From Perkinsus olseni (Eukaryota; Perkinsozoa; Perkinsida; Perkinsidae): a DNA stretch of 64,000 nt. Made by a program: the position numbers and the translations under genes. The notes beneath the pieces are model-generated. The model saw nothing but the letters and a program-made list of their open reading frames with translations. It did not search any database and had not been told where the DNA came from. Numbering within the stretch: position 1 is the stretch's first letter; each line of letters begins with the position of its first letter. Shown here in pieces: positions 58,576-64,000 of the stretch. The stretch is from NCBI GenBank assembly GCA_013115135.1, contig JABANP010000008.1, forward strand, positions 62,001-126,000, given 5' to 3'.

Positions 58576-60975
58576 TCATCCGGCATCTTTCTTCCCGAAT
58601 AAAGAAGGGATAGATGACGGATCACATCGCCGATCATCATCCTCTTTAGACGGTAAAACGATAGTCTCCTCTCCAAGTGAGTCACCATTCTGCTGTATGG
58701 CAGCATCACCCCATACATCATCTACTGCTGTCAAGCCATACCTACCACTAGCCACTATGCCAATGCTGACTCGAGAGCCCCGCTAGTATTACAGATCATC
58801 CAGTCCTAGCTCAGCATCACCCACCGCGGCTTCTAGTGGGATTGATATCTCCTTCACACCAGTATTAGAAGAGGGGACAGTACCAGTCGTGGCAAACCCA
58901 GTGCCCTTTTCTCCTCCTTCTGAATAGCCGTCGTGGATTTCACTGCCTCGGTGACTTTAGGAAGCTTCTCGCTCCTTTTGGTCCTCCGCTTGGGTGTGTC
59001 CCCCGATGACTTGCCCTGACATGCCCATCGTCAGATTATCCCATGGAAGGTCTCACCCTCACCTCTTTTCGACTCGATCTGCTGCCTCCGTTCCCTTTAC
59101 TACTTCTACTGCTACTACTGCTTCTACGACCTCCTTTAGTGATGTCCTCAGTGTAATGCCGCTTAAATTTAGCTCTGCAGTCGACCAGCACTTGACGGGC
59201 GTTCCGTATCGCGGGATTATCCTCATCAACTTGCGTATCTTAAAACGCGATAAGCTGCCCACTTGCCTCCCCACTGCAGTAGTAATAGTATTACCGTCAA
59301 ATGAAAAGACCACTTCCACATCGTCCACGAATTCCGACAGGACACCGCCATCCAAGTCAGCTCGGGTGAGCAGTATACGCTTGGTTTGGTCGTGATAGAG
59401 CACCCCAGGGCACGGCAAAGGGACGCGGAACACCGTATGAGGCCCGGGATACGTCCGCAGTCGCAAGATGACCTGTAGACCAGCAGCGTGAACGCGCAAT
59501 GCCTTCCCTCACTCTCCCGCTACTACATCCTCGCTGATCGGTATACCACCATTAGGTATCGTGAAAGTGAGGACAGGCTCATCCACTCTGGACTTCTTAG
59601 CTGGTGCTGAGTCGTCCCCAATGGCCTCCCAACTTGAGTAGAGCTTTCGTCCCTGTTGCCATAGGTCCAAGTAAGGCCTCCACCCAACCTTGGATGTAGG
59701 GTTAGCAAGCGGTGTGCTATCTGCATCATCATCGTCGAGAAATCAACAAGAGTACAGCCCAACTACTACCACTATCACAATCATCATTAGCCTTGACAAT
59801 GACCTGGACGATCTTCATGCTAACTGGTAGGGGGGTTAGGTAGTCTCCTCCCATGGTAGAATCAGAGCTGTCATCGCTACTGCCACTACTACTACGACGA
59901 CTGCAGATGCAGCGGTAGAAGTAAGAGAGGTACCTGCAGGCGTGGCAGGTTATTACCGGAACGTCCAAGAAGATCGATGAAGGCACAAGCCGGAGAGGTA
60001 GTATATCACGATAAAGCCGTCCCCAGTGCATTACCGTCTCTGACTCGGTAACAAATCATCTTCCTTGAGTGGCAAACACTTGCAAGCCCGTGGGACCGCA
60101 TCCAAGGGGTGGCTGTATTCAGCTGGGTAGAGCCAGAAGAGGAGGCATGCTGAGACCACTGCTGTACGGGTAGGCAGGCCGCTTGGGATGCAGTGTAACT
60201 ACAGCAGGTAGAGCAGGAGGTAGCGCCGTGAATGGAACGACCCAACTGTACTACTGCAACACAGCGGGTAGGATCACCGTTAAGCCAATCCTCCACTTGT
60301 AGGCATATCTCAGCGGTTTTGACGAGAGAAGGATACGGCAGCCCGGGGAAGACTATGTCAACCACCGAGATGGACAGACTTGAGAACATCTCTGAAGGGT
60401 CGTATCTGAAAGTGTATCATTTGCCAGCTTCAGCCTAAGATTCCTCAAGATACTACTTCCGTTCCGACATGTTAAAAATCTTGCAGTTGTCGGGAAGGGC
60501 CGCAGCAATCGAGGAAGCCCGGTTCTTCTCAGGGAAGGGTATGATGAATACCCGAGGAGCCAGCTTGATAACAGCATTCCTCTTGGGCGGCTTTTCTGTA
60601 GGCAAAGCGGCTGCCGCAGCCTTGCGATAATCGCGATGTAGGGTTTCAGCGGCCTGTCACCAGACCACAGCTCGGCAGCCAGCGCTAGAGCTGGCTATAC
60701 TACCTGCTGCACTACAGTGGTCACTCTACCTCCCCACTCGGTAGAGGATACCTAACCGAAGGGCCAATTCAGACAAGCCTGTACGATAATAAGAACGAGG
60801 AATGCGAGATGGATGGTGATAGTAGTACCTGATGAGCCAGGTCATGAGCCTGGACCTGTATCTTAGCGGCGACCTCCTGTGATTGACTCTGCAGTGCCGC
60901 AGCCAAGCCTTGGCCACTCTTCCACAGGGCATCCCATCCCCGTCCATCAGTAGTGGCATCATCAGGACCGCTCAT
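58576..60975 (-). CDS. PTEN/auxilin-type phosphatase-C2 protein, divergent P-loop
   Basis: The start MSGPDDATTDGRGWDALW and a helical Gln-rich part lead into a PTEN-like domain: VFIIPFPEKNRASSIAAALP, CKIFNMSERKYDP, ISVVDIVFPGLPYPSL, AEICLQVEDWL, then after a 57-bp intron CVALHCIPSGLPTRTAV, LLFWLYPAEYSHPLDA and PSQRRYLSYFYR. A PTEN-C2 domain follows: PLPVSMKIVQVIVKAN, GWRPYLDLWQQGRKLYSSW, TFTIPNGGIPISEDVV, FRVPLPCPGVLYHDQT, LTRADLDGGVLSEFVDDVEV. The tail is acidic, ends FGKKDAG, and has no visible J domain. The P-loop has Cys and Arg, but the spacing is C-x7-R instead of C-x5-R. Auxilin/GAK and tensin are the nearest relatives in layout. Confidence 0.75.
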
Positions 60976-61326
60976 AATAATAAAATAGGGTGGGGTTGCA
61001 CCCTCAATAACTGCAAACGATGACACCTGCCCGGCAGTCCTCTCACACTTCTTGCGCGCGACCGTCTGCGCAGGATCTCATATTTAAGGGCGCGCGCTAC
61101 TGCTTGCGCATGCGTGCACGTGACGGCGGCTGCTCCTTGGTGGCGGTGACCCTTCCCTGAGAGAAGTTCCCTCCCTGGTTCGTCATCACATGGGCTTTGA
61201 CTCGAGTCCCGCTGTACTGCAGTAGTACCACCAGCAGCACCTGCCGCTTCGCTTCGTGAGAGTGGGTGTTCACATATAACTTCGTCCCTTGTCAGGTTTT
61301 TTTGTCGGTATCCTCCTGTTGTCAGT
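60976..61326. other. Divergent promoter region
   Basis: Separates the minus-strand PTEN-like gene from the first transporter gene. GC-rich CGCGCGCTACTGCTTGCGC near 61091 and a pyrimidine-rich stretch before the ATG at 61327; no gene. Confidence 0.5.
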
Positions 61327-62508
61327 ATGTCCCGTTATCTACTCTACTTTATCGTCGGTGTGTTATCCGGTACAGGGACCTACACCATTATGAAGACCAT
61401 GTATCAGTCTTCATCCATCGGCCTCGATGGCTGGGCCCCCCATCTCTTCGTCAAGCCTGGTTTCGTCACTACCGTCACAATGTTGGCTATGTTCACGTCC
61501 GCTTTCGTTCACTTGGTCTCCCTATGTTTCCAAGGATACCGTAAAAACCTGCAATCAGTCAAGTTGAAGATTCTCTTAGTTGTAGCCATCCCAGCCCTTT
61601 GCGAACTTACTGGCTCTTCGCTACAGAACATAGCCTTAGTTTACATTCCAGCTTCGATTTTCCAAATCCTCAAAGGAAGCGTCCTCATCTTTTCGGCGCT
61701 CTTTCGTCGCATTTTCTTGCGTAAAAGGTTCACAGACAGCAATTGGGTCGGTCTCTGTATCTGTGTATTCGGTCTTATCCCTGTCGCTATCGCCCATGTC
61801 CTCTCCAAGAGGACCCCCGGGCAGGGTTGGGTCAGCGGACATAGCTCTCGGCCTCGGTCTTGTGCTGGCTGCTCAGTTCATGCGAGGTGCTCAGTTCGTA
61901 GTAGAAGAGTATCTCCTTAAACCGCCACACACCCTACCTCCATTGCTGATGGTTGGAGTAGAGGGCTTCTGGGGATCTTTATTGATGTTGTCATTCGCCC
62001 TACCGTTGTTACAGCACGTACCAGGCTATGACGTTGGAGGTGTTCTAGAAAATACTTCGGATACACTAATGATGCTACGGGAATCTAGTGTCCTTATGAG
62101 CTTGGCTGTTGGACTCTTCACAGCCTTCTTCATCTACAAGCTCAGTGCTGCATTGGTGACAGCGCAGTCCTCAGCAGTCCATCGATCGTTCTTAGAGGTT
62201 ACAAGGACTCTATCTGTTTGGGTGTTGTCCATCATAATGTAGGCCGGGAGGCAGCTCATTTCATTCAGATTTCCCTCTGTATCAGGTACTACACGAGCAG
62301 TGATCATCACCTGGGAGAACCCCTCACTTGGTACTCTATCATACAGGCGTTTGGCTTTACCGTACTTGTATATGGTCAACTCATCTACGATGATGTTCTC
62401 CGCATTCCATTCCGCTCAGCATGCTTCAGCTCATCGCCTGAAGTAGAGCGTCGTAAGGACCAAGGAGTTAGTGAGGATCTCGAGGAGCATCCTTGCAGTC
62501 GGCCATAA
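61327..62508 (+). CDS. SLC35F6-like transporter, copy 1
   Basis: A drug/metabolite-superfamily membrane protein of about ten helices, resembling human SLC35F6 (lysosomal or mitochondrial). It begins MSRYLLYFIVGVLSGTGTYT; then LVVAIPALCELTGSSLQNIA, FQILKGSVLIFSALF, WVGLCICVFGLIPVAIAHVL, and after a one-base frame change at about 61806-61825, GSADIALGLGLVLAAQFMRG, AQFVVEEYLLKPPH, GVEGFWGSLLML and LEVTRTLSVWVLS. A GT-AG intron (about 62240-62286) joins ATG to YYTSSDHHLGEPLTWYSIIQ and the tail ending at 62508. No intron of normal size repairs the frame change without deleting a helix that the paralogue also encodes. Adjacent to copy 2. Confidence 0.82.
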
Positions 62509-62815
62509 TCCCGCCGTCTGCTGTGGTCTCGGTCCACCTTCTGATTACTGTATGTACCATCCCACGGCTGATACTAGTCAGATTTATCTAATCGTCGTCC
62601 ACTCCTCTATGTGAACCCCCTTCCAGCGTGGTGGCTGCTGCTGCATGGGCTTTGTGGGTCTATGTAGTGCTGCCTAGCTGCCTGCTGGCATATGCTTCAT
62701 TTTATTCTCATAGTGCTTCTCGCACCACTTTCCATACACACTCGCAGAGTGTTGTGTTTTACAGTTCGTCTCACTATGGCCATGCCAAGTCGTATCTTTT
62801 TTTCCATCTTCCTCT
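62509..62815. other. Short intergenic between the transporter copies
   Basis: About 300 bp, promoter of copy 2. No supported frame. Confidence 0.5.
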
Positions 62816-64000
62816 ATGGTGACCTTTTCATGCATATTTGGGATCGGACTATTGGCTGGGTCCGCCAACTCTATAATAGAAAAGTTGATGTTCCAAAGTA
62901 CTGGTATGGGAATAGACGGTACGAATCATTACTTCCAGAAGCCTTGGTTCATGAGCCTGGTCATGTTCCTTGCCATGCTGCTAGCGCTACCACTGCACTA
63001 CTGTCTGCGTCGTCGGAGTGGCAAGACCAGTAGCAGCGCCTCGGCCAATGCTTCAGCACCTGAAGCAGCAGCATCTAGTAGCATTGGCCTTCGTATGTGG
63101 TTCACTGTATGTATCCCATCAGTGTTCGATCTGTTGGGGTCATCCTTGCAGGCTATTGGCCTAGTCTACACCCCAGTATCAGTATACCAGATGCTCAAGG
63201 GCAGTATACTACTATTCTCCGCCCTTTTCTCTGTCATTTTCCTCGGCCGTAAAATGTACCGCCATCACTGGGTAGGGAGTCTGCCTCTGTCTAATTGCCC
63301 TCGTCTTTGGTGGGAGTATCCTCCCTCTCTTCACGTGAACAGCAGACACAGGTGGTTAGCCTACCATTGATGCTCCTAGGGATATTCATCATAGTAGCCG
63401 GCCAAGTGGTGTGTGCTGCCCAGTACGTCTTGGAGGAGTTCCTACTCAAGCCGCCCAACGACGTAGCTCCGATGGCATTGGTGGGCTTGGAGGGCTTCTG
63501 GGGCACTCTACTCATGTGCCTAGTGTTCGTGCCGGCCCTGCAGAACCTACCTGGATCGGACACTGGCAAGGTGATGGAGAATACTGAGGACTCCTTCGTC
63601 ATGTTGTCCAACTCTCCTCTGCTTCTCACCTGCACACTGGGGTTCATCATCTCCATCCTTGTTTTCAACATATGCGGCGTCATGGTCACTGCCGAGGCCT
63701 CGGCTATACATCATACTTTTTTGGACGCCTCAAGGACCATAGTAATCTGGCTAGTGTCAGTACTGATGTAATGAGTATAGTGATGGCTTCTCTGTCCTCA
63801 TTAGAGTTGTAGGTACTATGCTGCTCCCGGTTACGGTTTAGGGGAGCCTCTTACTAAGTACTCCTGGGTGCAGGCTCTCGGCTTCGTACTACTGGTATAC
63901 GGTCAGCTGGTCTACGACCAAGCGGTCCGCCTGCCCTTCGGATTGGACACTAAGGCTAGAGTAAGAGCAGCAGTACATTGCCATTACTATTATCTCTTCA
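62816..64000 (+). CDS. SLC35F6-like transporter, copy 2 (runs off the window)
   Basis: Paralogue of copy 1 in tandem. It begins MVTFSCIFGIGLLAGSANSI; shares CIPSVFDLLGSSLQAIGLVY, YQMLKGSILLFSALF, AAQYVLEEFLLKPPN, GLEGFWGTLLM and DASRTIVIWLVSVLM. An intron (63770-63809) joins to YYAAPGYGLGEPLTKYSWVQ and VLLVYGQLVYDQAVRLP, then a donor (GTAAGA) just before the window ends. Two one-base frame changes (about 63278 and 63309) are needed to read the helix VCLCLIALVF and the following loop. With them the stretch from W-V-G to L-E-E is 56 residues, against 55 in copy 1. Without them the frame stops at about 63370. Confidence 0.78.

Overview
Nuclear DNA of a protist, most likely an alveolate of the Perkinsus type (perkinsozoan parasite of bivalves). 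This is inferred from three things: very intron-dense genes with short GT-AG introns (mostly about 40-90 bp), divergent but complete eukaryotic housekeeping genes, and a family of secreted eight-cysteine modules that I associate from memory with Perkinsus. Genes lie close together on both strands. Exon junctions were worked out by eye from reading frame, GT/AG sites and family knowledge; no search was run.

1-11.6 kb: a six-exon PPR-like gene; an intronless secreted cysteine-rich gene; a very young but internally deleted Ty3-type LTR element (identical 158-bp LTRs, 5-bp target duplication); an intronless secreted protein with cysteine modules fused to a barrel-like domain; a 3-kb gene-free zone with twin palindromes and two clusters of the octamer TTGGCGAA; a mitochondrial-type single-span membrane protein.

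11.8-25 kb: two hypothetical genes, deoxyhypusine synthase (12 exons, and an inverted ~166-bp partial copy 2 kb away), a Sec12/PREB-type WD40 protein, an A-type Fe-S assembly protein (ISCA), a second secreted barrel protein, and a CID-domain protein.

25.7-42.4 kb: ATG7, an EF-hand protein, threonyl-tRNA synthetase with an unexpected C-terminal transmembrane tail, the TFIIIB subunit BDP1, a VIT/CCC1 iron transporter, and an intronless cytochrome P450.

42.5-64 kb: hypothetical genes, a small MGCGSS (myristoylation-type) protein, a CHMP7-like ESCRT-III protein, CIAO1, a SART3/Prp24-like RRM protein, TRM10, IFT43, DNA polymerase kappa ending in an NZF zinc finger, a PTEN/auxilin-type phosphatase-C2 protein, and a tandem pair of SLC35F6-like transporters (the second cut by the window end).

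The genes do not form one pathway. They cover iron handling (VIT, ISCA, CIAO1), translation (ThrRS, DHS, TRM10), membrane traffic and autophagy (Sec12, ATG7, CHMP7, PTEN/auxilin-like), RNA processing and transcription (CID, BDP1, SART3-like), DNA damage tolerance (Pol kappa) and flagella (IFT43). The most interesting signals are: (a) apparent +1 reading-frame shifts, always one extra base, at seven places in five conserved genes; (b) the membrane tail on ThrRS; (c) the NZF finger on Pol kappa; (d) the secreted cysteine-module/barrel family; (e) a young, coding-deficient LTR element whose gag start codon lies inside the LTR.
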